35,188 bases of DNA from Symbiodinium natans (GCA_905221605.1 CAJNDS010001093.1:1-35188), one strand, 5' to 3'; numbered from the stretch's first letter, positions 8,646 to 17,205 are shown. Numbers and translations are program-made. Notes: generated from the sequence alone by a model not told the origin.

Positions 8646-8776
8646 GGGTAGTTATATGGGTCCTTAATATGGTCCTTTACCTCCTTTAAAGGGTTCTGAA
8701 GTTTGGGCCCTTGGGTTGTATAGGGTGTACAAGGGGTATATAAGGGTCCCCGTTTACGGGACCATGCAACTACCCT
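8646..8776. mobile_element. MITE family F, copy 1
   Basis: Inverted ends GGTAGTTATATGGGTCC and GGACCATGCAACTACC. The interior phrase CCCTTGGGTTGTATAGGG followed by GGTATATAAGGG recurs at 11549-11650. Confidence 0.6.
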
Positions 8777-9090
8777 AAGATACAGAGGTCTCGGGATCCT
8801 GAGACTCCTGCACTCCAAGGGCACCGGTCATTCACTGGGGCTATATTGATTTAAGTCAAAGTAACAAGATATTAATTTAAAGTAGTTAGCATAATACAGT
8901 GTGATTTGATTCCAGGGGGTCAATTCCTCCGCCAGCCAGGCTAGCAGCTACGACAAAACCATCATCCAACGCGCCGCTGTCTTCCATGCACAGTGTATTG
9001 TCAAGAGCGACAAGACTTTATTCCTGGTATGTGAACCCTCTACACCTTGCAAATCCAACAAGCCCCATAAACCCTACAAAGCCCTAATGA

Positions 9091-9178
9091 TGGGATGCCC
9101 CTCATGCTAGCAGTCCTTTGTAGTACCTCCTATGAAAATTCCTATGAAGGACTGTTAAGATAAGAGTGAAAATCCCCA
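9091..9178. mobile_element. MITE family B, divergent copy
   Basis: Degenerate inverted ends GGGATGCCCCTCATGCTAGC and GGACTGTTAAGATAAG..GAAAATCCC match the family B ends at 19591 and 25139. Confidence 0.45.
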
Positions 9179-9216
9179 ACCCCCCTAAACCCTAAACCCT
9201 AAACCCTAGTCCCTTA

Positions 9217-9333
9217 ACGCGTGAGCCTACCCTTTCGCGGTTGGAGGCGTTCCGCCTGGATCCCTTCGGAGCGAGCGCTTGCCACCAGCTCGGCCTGCAG
9301 CTGCCCCGCGGCTGCATTTTGGGACCCACTTGA
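9217..9333 (+). CDS. exon island, TPR-like composition
   Basis: An open frame reads TREPTLSRLEAFRLDPFGAS then ACHQLGLQLPRGC to TGA 9331. A GC donor (CGCG|GCTGCATTTT, near 9311) is likely, so the last residues may be intronic. The spacing L-D-P-x-x-A resembles a TPR helix, as does the island at 11732. It lies between C-strand (9184-9209) and G-strand (9347-9412) arrays. No firm assignment is possible. Confidence 0.3.
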   Translation, partial: TREPTLSRLEAFRLDPFGASACHQLGLQLPRGCILGPT

Positions 9334-9346
9334 AACTCATAAGTAG

Positions 9347-9412
9347 GGGTTTAGGGTTTAGGGTCTAGGGTTTAGGGTTCAGGGTTTAGGGTTTAGGGTT
9401 TAGGGTTTAGGG
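9347..9412 (+). repeat. interstitial telomeric array, G strand
   Basis: About nine TTTAGGG units with TCTAGGG and TTCAGGG variants. It abuts, and seems to cut off, the left end of the family A element that follows. Confidence 0.9.
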
Positions 9413-9576
9413 AGGGTAGTAACTATGGTAACTATACTTGAAACCCTATTTAGGGTACTTCTAACCTTGCTTATCTGGTAGCCGTAATTATAACCACAAG
9501 TATGGCAACGGTAATTACCACCTTATTAGGGACACCTGTAGCACTACTTTCACTACCCATGAACCTCCAAGTAGGG
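9413..9576. mobile_element. MITE family A, left end replaced by telomeric repeat
   Basis: The interior (GGTAACTATACTTGAAACCC..CCCTATTTAGGGTACTTC) and right end (CACTACCCATGAACCTCC..AAGTAGGG) are intact, but the left terminal repeat is missing and TTTAGGG units stand in its place. An extra 50 bp relative to copy 1 lies inside. Confidence 0.65.
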
Positions 9577-10136
9577 CTGAGGGCTTAGGGTTTCATGTAG
9601 GGGCATCTCCAGGTTGTGTGGTCTTGGGGATCTGGATTCATAGAGCGCAGAGAGTGAAGGTACGTTACTCTAGTGTGCAACCCCACAAGCGCTGTACATC
9701 CCTATATACCTTGTGAGCCCCCCAAAAGGCCCAAGCGACGCTTTTTCAGGGGGCGTGAGGGCTTTAGGGTTTGGTTTCGGGCTAGTTAGCGGGTCTCGAT
9801 TTTAGCGCCAAAGGCTCCAGAAAGTGAAAATTTCAAACCCAAACCCCTGGTGTAGGGTTTCGGGTTTAGGGAATCCCCGCCCCGATATCGATGACTGCGA
9901 TAGTATTCATCACCAGAGTTTGGGGGGGCCTCTGTCAAACTTGAACTGCCCTGCAGGGTCGAAGGGCGAGGGGGCTAACTTACCTTAGAAGGGACTCGGG
10001 GGAGTTAAGTTCTTTGGGGCAGGGAGTTTCCCAGCCAGTGCGGTAGACTTCAAAAAAATCTGTGGGAGGGATAAATGCCTTGAGCTCCCCATCCTCATGC
10101 CGCCCGTCGACTCCCCCGGCTATGATGTTGTTGTCT

Positions 10137-10191
10137 TTAGGGTTTAGGGTTTAGGGTTTAGGGTTTAGGGTTTAGGGTTTAGGGTTTAGGG
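10137..10191 (+). repeat. interstitial telomeric array, G strand
   Basis: Eight almost perfect TTTAGGG units with sharp edges in otherwise unique sequence. The 550 bp before it (9577-10136) show no supportable gene. Confidence 0.92.
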
Positions 10192-10343
10192 CTACGCAAC
10201 GCGGAACAAGGGAGCCTTATGTAAGTCCCTAGGTTGCTGGAGGTTCCAGCGAAGCCTTTTTCGGAGAGCGGGTGCAGGGTTTGCATCTGGGTTATGGACT
10301 TTGGGGTTGGTTTAGGGTTTGGGGTTTGGGGTTTAGGGTTTGA

Positions 10344-10413
10344 ATGTTCCCCCTTATACGTAATCGGGGGGGGGGGGGGGACCAGAATCCCTATTAAGGG
10401 CTGTTCATCCCCA
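10344..10413. mobile_element. MITE family B with internal poly-G
   Basis: Left end TGTTCCCCCTTATACG and right end CCCTATTAAGGGCTGTTC match family B. A G run of about 14 lies after TAATC, at the same relative place where the 25139 copy carries telomeric repeats. Confidence 0.6.
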
Positions 10414-10440
10414 AGTTTAGGATTTTTTTTCGGCTTACAG

Positions 10441-10526
10441 CAGACTGCGACACAACGCCGGAGGCAGATGACTGGGACTACGATCTGTTTGGAGCTCTTG
10501 CAGCTTTATGCTCATGTTGCCGGGGG
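10441..10526 (+). CDS. exon island with strong splice sites
   Basis: The acceptor has a clear pyrimidine tract (ATTTTTTTTCGGCTTACAG|CA) and the donor is GGG|GTGGTAAC. The frame reads DCDTTPEADDWDYDLFGALA then ALCSCCRG: acidic, then hydrophobic and Cys-containing. No domain is recognised. A MITE B copy sits just upstream and would be inside the preceding intron. Confidence 0.45.
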
Positions 10527-10541
10527 GTGGTAACCTAAACC

Positions 10542-10606
10542 TTGGGGTTTAGGGTTTAGGGTTTAGGGTTTAGGGTTTAGGGTTTAGGGTTTAGGGTTTA
10601 GGGTTT
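10542..10606 (+). repeat. interstitial telomeric array, G strand
   Basis: Nine near-perfect TTTAGGG units shortly after the GTGGTAAC donor of the preceding exon island. The following 10,607-11,094 holds no supportable gene. Confidence 0.9.
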
Positions 10607-11094
10607 CCTAGTTAAACCCTTCTTTGAGTTTCTTCGGCATCAACCAACATGACGGTGCCCAATGCAGGAACCACAGTGTAGAGAACTGCGAATGTATGTA
10701 CATGCAGCGACAGGGGTCGAATGTTTCTCTCAGGCCTTAGATTTTCCGCACTAAACGGCATCCCATGCTTACCTACGCAGGTTGCACGCGTGATGCCTCC
10801 CGCATAGCCCCAAGTGTTTGGGGTGTTGCAAGCCATACAGACCATAGGCCAGAGCCGAAAGCCGGCTGTCTGATGTCTGAAATACATGCTATCTACATAA
10901 ATGCGGGTTCGTGCTTCTCTATTGCGGACGTCATGGTATTGTCTGAAATAGTTGGTAAAGACTCTTCACATGCCTTTTGGTAGCCGATGCACCTAAATTG
11001 AAAACCGAGTCCTCGCCTAAAGAGCAACGATGAGCATGGCTGTGATTGTTGGGGCCGGTGTACGGTTGAACCCTATTGGCCTATGGGTTTCAGT

Positions 11095-11204
11095 CTACTT
11101 GGAGGTTCATGGGTAGTTTCAAATTAGGCAGGGTTATACTTATGGTAATCTTTACTTAGGGTACTTAGAACCTTACTTATAGCTACCCATGAACCTCCAA
11201 GTAG
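11095..11204. mobile_element. MITE family A, best-preserved copy
   Basis: A 110-bp element with near-perfect 24-bp inverted ends: CTACTTGGAGGTTCATGGGT at the left and its complement, ending CCTCCAAGTAG, at the right. The interior GGGTTATACTTATGGTAATC is shared with other copies. It is non-coding; any transposase would be supplied elsewhere. Confidence 0.85.
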
Positions 11205-11548
11205 GAACAGTGCGATGGAGTCTCTGAGCCCGAAGCCCAAGCTAGAAGCCCAATTTGTGAGGCGGACGGTTCACATTATGGCCCTTTTAGGATTTAGGGT
11301 TTAGGATTTTGGGTTTTGGGTTTGGGGGTTTAGGGTTAAGGGTTTAGGCATAAAGGCCCTTTTTAGGCACCCTGAATAGATTGCATGAAGCGGATTACCA
11401 TAGGGACACCAGTGGAGCACACAATTTTCAACCCACACCTTGCTCTGCCATGAGTAGTCATAGTAGAGGATATACGTAGGGCAGCTGCAGTTGTACGTGC
11501 GATGACCTCATCTGGGGGACTTATACCCTAAACCCTAAACCCTAAAAA

Positions 11549-11650
11549 GGTACCCCGGTCCCTTACTTTCTTTTAACGGTCCCTTGGGTTGTATGGGTAT
11601 ATAAGGGGCTCCCAATTAAGCGCCCATATGAAGGAACCATGTACTACCCT
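11549..11650. mobile_element. MITE family F, copy 2
   Basis: Shares CCCTTGGGTTGTATGGGTA, TATAAGGGG and the end ACCATGTACTACCC with 8646-8776. It sits between two C-strand telomeric blocks (11525-11547 and 11656-11715). Confidence 0.55.
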
Positions 11651-11655
11651 TACTA

Positions 11656-11715
11656 AGCCCTAAACCCTCAACCCTAAACCCTAAACCCTAAACCCTAATT
11701 ACACCCTAAACCCTC
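11656..11715 (-). repeat. interstitial telomeric array, C strand
   Basis: Seven to eight CCCTAAA-type units immediately upstream of an exon island. Confidence 0.9.
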
Positions 11716-11731
11716 AATTCCGGATTTCGAG

Positions 11732-11812
11732 GAGGGCCGCCACTGGTCGGCCGAGCCGTTGCTGGCCCGGGCGGTGGCGCTCGACCCACAGGCTCTGGCA
11801 GTTGTGATTTGA
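11732..11812 (+). CDS. exon island, TPR-like
   Basis: After acceptor GATTTCGAG the frame reads EGRHWSAEPLLARAVALDPQ then ALAVVI to TGA 11810. It may instead stop at the GC donor CACAG|GCTCTG near 11791. ARAVALDPxxA fits the second helix of a TPR unit. G-strand telomeric repeat follows at 11850-11893. Confidence 0.35.
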   Translation, partial: EGRHWSAEPLLARAVALDPQALAVVI

Positions 11813-12211
11813 GGGTTTACGATATTCGGGGTTTGGGGCTTAAGGTTCAAGGTTTAGGGTTTAGGGTTTAGGGTTTAGGGTTTAGGGCTTAGGGGGGTTT
11901 ACGACATTAGGGGTACCTTTATTGGGGTCCTCATTTTCAGGGGACCCCATTTTCGTAAGCCTCCATTTAGGGTGGAGGAGGGTTTAGGGTCGATAGGGAC
12001 TGAATCTGCTTTCTGCCCTGAAGCTCTCCATTCTACATTCCATCTTACTGGCCCCCCTGCCCCCTCGTTGTAATCCTCAGAGGCCCCATAAAGCCCGAAA
12101 AAAAACAAACCAACCAAGGCCCCGAGCTCCAAAACGCTCCAAGCACCCAGAAAAGACCTCACCACCGAATCCCCCTAGGTTGGCCCTCGGGATACTTCTC
12201 TTCTTGCTTAC

Positions 12212-12306
12212 GACCCTAAATCCCTAAACGCCTAAACCCCTAAAACCCTAAAACCCTAAAACCCTAAAACCCTAAAGCCCTAAAACCCTAAAACCCTAAA
12301 ACCCAC
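12212..12306 (-). repeat. telomere-variant array (8-nt CCCTAAAA units)
   Basis: Mostly 8-nt CCCTAAAA rather than 7-nt units, directly upstream of an exon island. Confidence 0.88.
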
Positions 12307-12324
12307 ACCCCGGGGTTCCAGCAG

Positions 12325-12424
12325 CCAACTTCGAGCCCTGTAGCGCTGAGGACTCGACCTTCTGGGATGCTCTGGCAGCTTTCCGCCAGCACTTGGGGCC
12401 ACGAGAAAAAAAGTGGATCCTTGG
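12325..12424 (+). CDS. exon island
   Basis: Acceptor CCAGCAG|CC; the frame reads NFEPCSAEDSTFWDALAAFR then QHLGPREKKWIL; GT donor CTTGG|GTTTGTTGGG at the first base of the telomere-like tract. It is a helical, charged peptide with no recognised family. C-strand repeat lies upstream and G-strand repeat (12429-12481) downstream. Confidence 0.45.
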
Positions 12425-12874
12425 GTTTGTTGGGTTTAGGGTTTTGGGTTTAGGGTTTTGGGTTTAGGGTTTAGGGTTGAGGTGACCTTGCTCTGCCTGA
12501 TGAGGGTGGGGTTACTAGCTCGCAAGGACAGGGGGAGGCCAGCGGTTTAATATGGAGGGTTGAGAAGTTGGGATTTGAGGGCTTTGAACTTCATGATCGT
12601 GGGTTGAGCCGAAAAAAGCAAGATTTCCGCAGCCTTCAGCATTTGGCACAAGTTGCAGAGTGTGGGGTCCGTGCCTTCCGGGACTTCCTGCCGCAGGACC
12701 GCTGAAGCGCATGAGAGCAGGGTCGGGTGCCGACATGCACACAGACCACACCCTTGGATTCAAGCCCTTGAGAGTGTAAAGCTACAAATCCTATGAGCCC
12801 TATAACCCTAAACCTAAGCCCTAAACCCTAAACCTTAACCCTGTAAGAGCCTGCGAAAGGAGATCCCCTTCGCC

Positions 12875-13585
12875 ATGCAGCTCCTGTTCTTGCTTCCTCT
12901 TGCGCTCCTAAGTGTTTTGGAGAGTGCCACTCCGGGCACGCCACCATGGCAGCTTAGCCAGACAGATGCCCAGAGGCACCCCTAAACCCTAAACCCTAAA
13001 CCTCAAACCCTAAACCCTAAACCATCCCAATAGGATCCCTATTGCAACTGCAGGATTGTCCCCTCAGTTAAGGAATGTTGGGGGTCTCTGCGCGAGTCCC
13101 GTGTGAAGGTTCATAGGTAACACAGGGGCAGGAATGACTGCCAATATTAACCCAGGGAATGATTGCCAATATTATCCCAGAACAACGCTACATACTCATG
13201 TCATAGATATATATATACACACACATACGTACATATATATATATATATAGACTACCCATGAGATTCTTTTAATACACTAGGCTGCTAGACTTAGTCGACC
13301 CAGACAAACCGGGATTCGGAGGTGCCCCAAAATACGGGCTGAGCCAGCCATAGCTGCCGTTACCCCACTTAGCTACCACTTCATGTCCCTGGGGTGGCTC
13401 AGGGAAACCCTAAACCTTGAACCTTAAACCCTAAACCCTAAACCCTAAACCCTAAACCCTAAACCCTAACCGCATCAGGGCTTGCAAGTTTTTGCCGGCA
13501 GAGGACCTCAAACTTGGTGGCAACAAAACAGCTTCCGGGCCTCGCAAACCTCGCTCTGATCATTTAAGGACATGTCGGCTGCGCG
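12875..13585 (+). CDS. secreted protein gene, first two exons
   Basis: Exon 1 (12875-12975) starts MQLLFLLPLALLSVLESATP, a clear signal peptide with probable cleavage near ESA, and ends DAQ plus two bases at a GC donor (CAGAG|GCACCCCTAAACCC). Exon 2 starts at 13479 (CATCAG|G) and joins in phase to read R-ACKFLPAEDLKLGGNKTA then SGPRKPRSDHLRTCRLR, with a probable GC donor near 13585. The 503-bp intron holds telomeric repeats at both ends, a 25-bp tandem pair, an AT/AC microsatellite and a degenerate MITE A. Later exons are not located. N-K-T could be glycosylated. Function unknown. Confidence 0.45.
13131..13248. repeat. tandem pair and TA/CA microsatellite in intron
   Basis: GGAATGACTGCCAATATTAA and GGAATGATTGCCAATATTAT are adjacent near-copies (unit about 25 bp). 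From about 13205 alternating TA and CA tracts follow. Confidence 0.7.
13407..13470 (-). repeat. interstitial telomeric array, C strand
   Basis: Nine CCCTAAA-type units, ending eight bases before the acceptor CATCAG of the secreted-protein exon 2. Confidence 0.9.
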
Positions 13586-14298
13586 GCTACACCCCTGAAC
13601 CCTACAGCAACACTTTACGTGACTTAGTAACCCCCAATTAGGGTACTTGTAACCCTACTTACTCAGTCCTATGATCCCCCAAGAAGGGCTTGAGCACCGA
13701 GGCCTCTCTTAGCGTCGGGCCTGATTTATCGAATGCCCAAATCCAAAAACTATCGGTGAATGAGCCCAGGGCAGTGCCGACGGACCTTCCACTCGCAGGA
13801 CCTCAACCCTGAGCCCTACGAGGGGTCCACATATCGTGATTTTGTTGTTCAAGCGCATAGTACTGGGGCACACATGGACCTTTAGGGTATATACGGTTGA
13901 GGGCTGTGGTGTCGCTTTGCGATTGCCTAAGAATCTTGATGCTGGCACTCCTTGGCCCCTCCTCTGGATGTGAAGCGCCGACACCTTAGGCTTCAGACGT
14001 TTTCATACTAGGCTTCTCTGGGAGGTGTTGGGTTACAGTTCACAGCTTCTTACTTAGTCGTGACCCATGTCTGGAGTAAACCCAGGCAACTCCGGCACAT
14101 TTGTAATTTTTGAACCCTAACACCCAACTTCGAAGCCCAAAGCTTGCGCCCAAAGTTATTGCCAAAGTTCGACAGCCTGAGAAGTGTAATCCTCAAACCC
14201 CCTCCCCCCTTCCGCTTAGAACAGCAAAGCCCTAAGAACCTACAAGCCTTGCAACTAAGCCCTGTAACCCTAAACCCTAAGCCCTAAAGGAAAGCAAG

Positions 14299-14382
14299 AG
14301 TGCAGGACACGGGATCGTGAGCCGAACGGAGCCTTCGAAGGAAGACTGTGCTGCGCCACATCCCAGGCGCGTGGAGGTTTGA
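14299..14382 (+). CDS. possible exon island
   Basis: The frame reads SAGHGIVSRTEPSKEDCAAP then HPRRVEV to TGA 14380, between a C-strand block (14263-14289) and a G-strand block (14397-14463). Splice sites are weak. Between 13,586 and 14,298 only a MITE A remnant (13,615-13,690) and degenerate repeats are seen. Confidence 0.2.
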   Translation, partial: SAGHGIVSRTEPSKEDCAAPHPRRVEV

Positions 14383-14396
14383 GGATGAAGCGTTCA

Positions 14397-14463
14397 GGGT
14401 TTAGGGTTTAGGGTTTAGGGTTTAGGGTTTAGGGTTTAGGGTTTAGGGTTTAGGGTTTAGGGC
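14397..14463 (+). repeat. interstitial telomeric array, G strand
   Basis: Nine to ten perfect TTTAGGG units. Confidence 0.93.
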
Positions 14464-14562
14464 TCGGGTTTCTTGGGATGAGAAAGGCCTTAAGGCTAAA
14501 GGGGGGTTGTGGTGTTGAGATGCAAGCGGTCTTTGGGTGCTCCAACCCCCTGAAGTCCCAAG

Positions 14563-14678
14563 ACCCTCGAATCCCCGAGGCTCGTGGAGGTCGAGGGCAT
14601 GTTCAACCAGGCCCTGGACCAGAACATTGCCTTCCAGAATCTCTTCTGTCTACACTTGAGAAGACTCTACTTGATTTG
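14563..14678 (+). CDS. exon island
   Basis: Acceptor GTCCCAAG|ACC; the frame reads TLESPRLVEVEGMFNQALDQ then NIAFQNLFCLHLRRLYLI; GT donor GATTTG|GTTAGGG at the first base of the telomere-like tract. Helical with regular hydrophobics. It lies between two G-strand blocks, so it is an exception to the usual C-exon-G order. Confidence 0.4.
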
Positions 14679-14905
14679 GTTAGGGTTTGGGGGTTTGGGG
14701 TTTAAGGTTTAGGTTTAGATTGTCGCGTTTTAGGGCTTAGGGTGATGCAATTCCTTTGGTTCCTTTTGGGGTTGTGGGTCGGCGGTCGGTTGCCGTGTGA
14801 GGCAGGGGAGGCGGGGTGGACTTGGGGGGGCACCGCACCCCCTTCCTCTCAGCATCTCTCGCCACAGTGTTACAGTGGATCGTGGCCCCTTTGCTACTGT
14901 AGTCA

Positions 14906-14981
14906 CCCTAAACCCTAAACCCTAAACCCTAAACCCTAAACCCTAAACCCTAAACCCTAAACCCTAAACCCTAAGCCCTAG
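14906..14981 (-). repeat. interstitial telomeric array, C strand
   Basis: Eleven near-perfect CCCTAAA units, ending just before the acceptor of the next exon. Confidence 0.93.
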
Positions 14982-14990
14982 TCATCCCAG

Positions 14991-15081
14991 GAATGACATC
15001 GTGGAGAACTATACCATGAGCCCCGAGATGCAGAGCTACTTCCCGGTTTTCCTGGAGACGCTTAAGAAGGACCACGAGTGG
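14991..15081 (+). CDS. exon island with GC donor in telomeric repeat
   Basis: Acceptor GTCATCCCAG|G; the frame reads NDIVENYTMSPEMQSYFPVF then LETLKKDHEW; GC donor GAGTGG|GCTTAGGG, the donor being the first variant telomere unit. It is strongly protein-like with biased third positions. It may belong to the same gene as 15369-15698, though the phase to that exon does not match directly, so another exon or donor would be needed. Confidence 0.5.
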
Positions 15082-15368
15082 GCTTAGGGTTTAGGGTTTA
15101 GGGTTAGGGTTTAGGGGTTAGAGGTCAGGGGTTAGGGGTTAGGGGTTTGGTGGGTCGGTTCGTGTATAGGCCTTTATAGTACTCAGATGCAGTTTCAAGG
15201 CCGTAGGGTTCAGGTTTGGATGGTATGAGCCAGGTGGTGGGGCAAACTGTCACAGGCGCAGTGGCTCAAATCTCGGGCAACTCGCCCAAAAGATCCTACA
15301 TCTTCAAGAGCCCTCCGATACATGTCAGCAACCCTAAACCCTAAACCCTAAACCCTGCGAACCATCAG

Positions 15369-15698
15369 CCGATGATGCGTTTGTCTTGCTGGGAGAGCAC
15401 GGCCAAAGCATGAAGCAGCTTTGAAGAGAGGACATCGAGTACGTCCCCGCAGTCAAGCGTGAGCTGAAGCCTTACCGATCCAAGGCAGGGGGGCGATGTG
15501 CGAACACAAGATTCCCCTGCAAAAATACCCTAAACCCTAAACCCTAAACCCTGAACATCCCTAAACCCTAGTTGCAAGTCTCAGGTGGTGAAGATTGACA
15601 TCACCGAGGAGGAAGCTGCTGCACTGCGACAAGAGATGGATCGGGTCTCGGAGTTCCAGAAACTCCTCCGCTCGCGCCTGACCCTGGGGCTTTCTTGA
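15369..15698 (+). pseudogene. two-exon gene end with in-frame TGA
   Basis: Exon A (15369-15484) reads DDAFVLLGEHGQSMKQL, an in-frame TGA (15422-15424), then REDIEYVPAVKRELKPYRSK to a GC donor (CCAAG|GCAGGG). Exon B (15585-15698) follows acceptor TCTCAG|GTG and joins in phase 0: VVKIDITEEEAAALRQEMDR then VSEFQKLLRSRLTLGLS and TGA. The 100-bp intron contains CCCTAAA units at its 3' side. The TGA is one transition from CGA (Arg), so this is a broken copy, a sequencing error or a readthrough site. Charged and helical; family not recognised. Confidence 0.45.
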
Positions 15699-15904
15699 CG
15701 GCTTTGTTCAGTCTGCGCAGGTTCAATTGGAATGAGCGTGCCTTTTGGGGTTGTACGCTATGAGGCTGTGAGTCCTACTAGGAAACTACAACAGAACCAA
15801 GAAAGGACTATTCAAGTCTTCAGGTAAAAACAGCAGTGCCTCAAAGGCTGTGCGCATTCCGAAGCAGCACTGGATTCAGAATTCGCTCAGAGACTTTTAG
15901 CTTG

Positions 15905-16030
15905 CTTGAAGGTTCGTATGTAGTTCTAAGGCGGGTGATACGTATCGCAATACGGTTATAGCTTCGAGCCAGAGAGAACTGCAGTCATCCTACTCATAGC
16001 CCCAGGTGTAGCTGCCCATGAGCCTCCAAG
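15905..16030. mobile_element. MITE family A, copy
   Basis: Ends TTGAAGGTTCGTATGTAGTT and AGCTGCCCATGAGCCTCCAA form a degenerate inverted repeat; the interior is diverged. Confidence 0.55.
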
Positions 16031-16047
16031 TGAGTCCTCTGCCGCAA

Positions 16048-16145
16048 GGAACTTCAAAAGCTTCACCACCTTGTAACTACCCATGAACCCTACCTAAACC
16101 CTAAAGCCTAAACTCACGAGGAACTTCAAAGGCTTCACCACCTTG
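16048..16145 (+). repeat. telomere-containing insert flanked by 26-bp duplication
   Basis: The 26-mer starting GGAACTTCAAA and ending CTTCACCACCTTG occurs at 16048-16073 and 16120-16145 with one mismatch. The 46 bp between contain TAACTACCCATGAACCC (a family A end) and CCTAAACCCTAAAGCC. The duplicated piece may itself be coding (NFKGFTTL). Confidence 0.75.
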
Positions 16146-16185
16146 GATGCGGAGTTTACCTTGGCTGCTTTTTTCCATCCCACAG

Positions 16186-16472
16186 CCGTCAAGATCCTGA
16201 AGAAGAAGCCAGGTGGCAAGAGTTTAGGGTTTAGGGTTTAGGGTTTAGGGTTTAGTATGATAGAGTGGGAGGCCTCGTATCGAGGTTGATAGAAAAGCTT
16301 GATCCAAGCACGCGCCCTCGTCAGTCATCACGCAGCCCCGCCGCCCCACAGAAATGCCGCCAAGAAGTTGCCAAGGAACATGGATGTCATCAAGGCTTAT
16401 AACCCAGGTGTCAAGATTGTGCAGGTGAAAAGCTTCCGGCATAAGGCGGGGAAGATCGTGCACGCGTCATAA
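16186..16472 (+). CDS. two exons of a Lys-rich protein, gene 3' end
   Basis: Exon A begins after a good pyrimidine-tract acceptor (CTTTTTTCCATCCCACAG|CC) and reads VKILKKKPGGK. A GA donor (GGCAA|GAGTTTAGGG, 16219) joined to acceptor GCCCCACAG|A (16352) keeps phase: NAAKKLPRNMDVIKAYNPGV then KIVQVKSFRHKAGKIVHAS and TAA at 16470. The frame upstream of exon A is also open to about 16120 (RNFKGFTTLDAEFTLAAFF), so exon A may be longer. Strongly basic, perhaps nucleic-acid binding or ribosomal, but no family is recognised. The intron starts in TTTAGGG units. Confidence 0.5.
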
Positions 16473-16524
16473 CTCGCAAGTCCCGCCTACACGCTGCTTG
16501 CCCTAGTGCCACTGCCACTACGAA

Positions 16525-16669
16525 TTGCTTAGGAGCCCCCCCAATAAATAGATATATTCTTCCTTTAGACTATTTTTTGGGGGTTTTTTGAGGAATCTTA
16601 AGCAAGTAGTAGAAGGGCAATATAAGGATTACATTGTTCTTCATTTTTTGGGGGGGGGCTCTTAAGCAA
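16525..16669. mobile_element. MITE family with TTGCTTAAGAGCCCC ends, copy 1
   Basis: Inverted ends TTGCTTAGGAGCCCCCC and GGGGGGCTCTTAAGCAA; an internal AATCTTAAGCAAGTAGTAG suggests a nested end. A second member is at 23647-23749. Confidence 0.75.
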
Positions 16670-16912
16670 ATGGTAGAAGAAGGCTGGCATGCCCATCGGC
16701 GACTCTGATGGCGTGCACTGCACATTCTCCTCCATGCCGGCAGATGCCAAGCTTTGCCTTTCCGACTCCTTCCCGAGCCAGGCGCGAGGGAGTTGCTGGG
16801 TGCGGATAACCCCCCTGGGTTTTAGGTTTAGGGTTGTTTAGGGTTTAGGGTTGAGAGTTTCGGGTGTAGGGTTAGGAGGTAGGAGTTTTGATACCCCCGT
16901 GGCTGTTCAACC

Positions 16913-17030
16913 CTACTTGGAGGCTCATGGGTGGTTCTAAGTAGGGGTATAAGTACTCTCACTATGGTTCTAGGGATAGTTACCATACTTATCACCCTAT
17001 TATTTGTAACCGCCCATGAACCCCCAACTA
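16913..17030. mobile_element. MITE family A, copy
   Basis: Ends CTACTTGGAGGCTCATGGGT and ACCGCCCATGAACCCCCAAC are inverted repeats; the core GGTATAAGTACTCTCACTATGG is also family A-like. Confidence 0.75.
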
Positions 17031-17118
17031 CGCCCTAAGCCTACAGTGTCCCTAAAACCTACCCCAAACTCTACACCGTAAACCCTAAACCCTAAACCCT
17101 AAACCCTCCCAAGCCAAG

Positions 17119-17201
17119 GTGAACTTCCACGTGGCGCTGAATCCTGTCACGCAGGGCTCCAAGCCCTTCCTCGTCTGGGAGACCTCCTCGGTCGCGCGGA
17201 C
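17119..17201 (+). CDS. exon island with GC donor in telomeric repeat
   Basis: Acceptor CCAAG|GTG; the frame reads VNFHVALNPVTQGSKPFLVW then ETSSVAR; GC donor CGGAC|GCTTGGG, which begins the telomere-like tract, as at 15081. Beta-strand-like peptide, family unknown. Confidence 0.45.
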
Positions 17202-17205
17202 GCTT

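Noticed and set aside
11899-12165. Minus-strand 88-codon frame with a hydrophobic N-terminus
   Set aside because: Its C-terminus is low-complexity telomere-like sequence, there is no splice context, and it lies in a G-to-C interval where other exons are absent.
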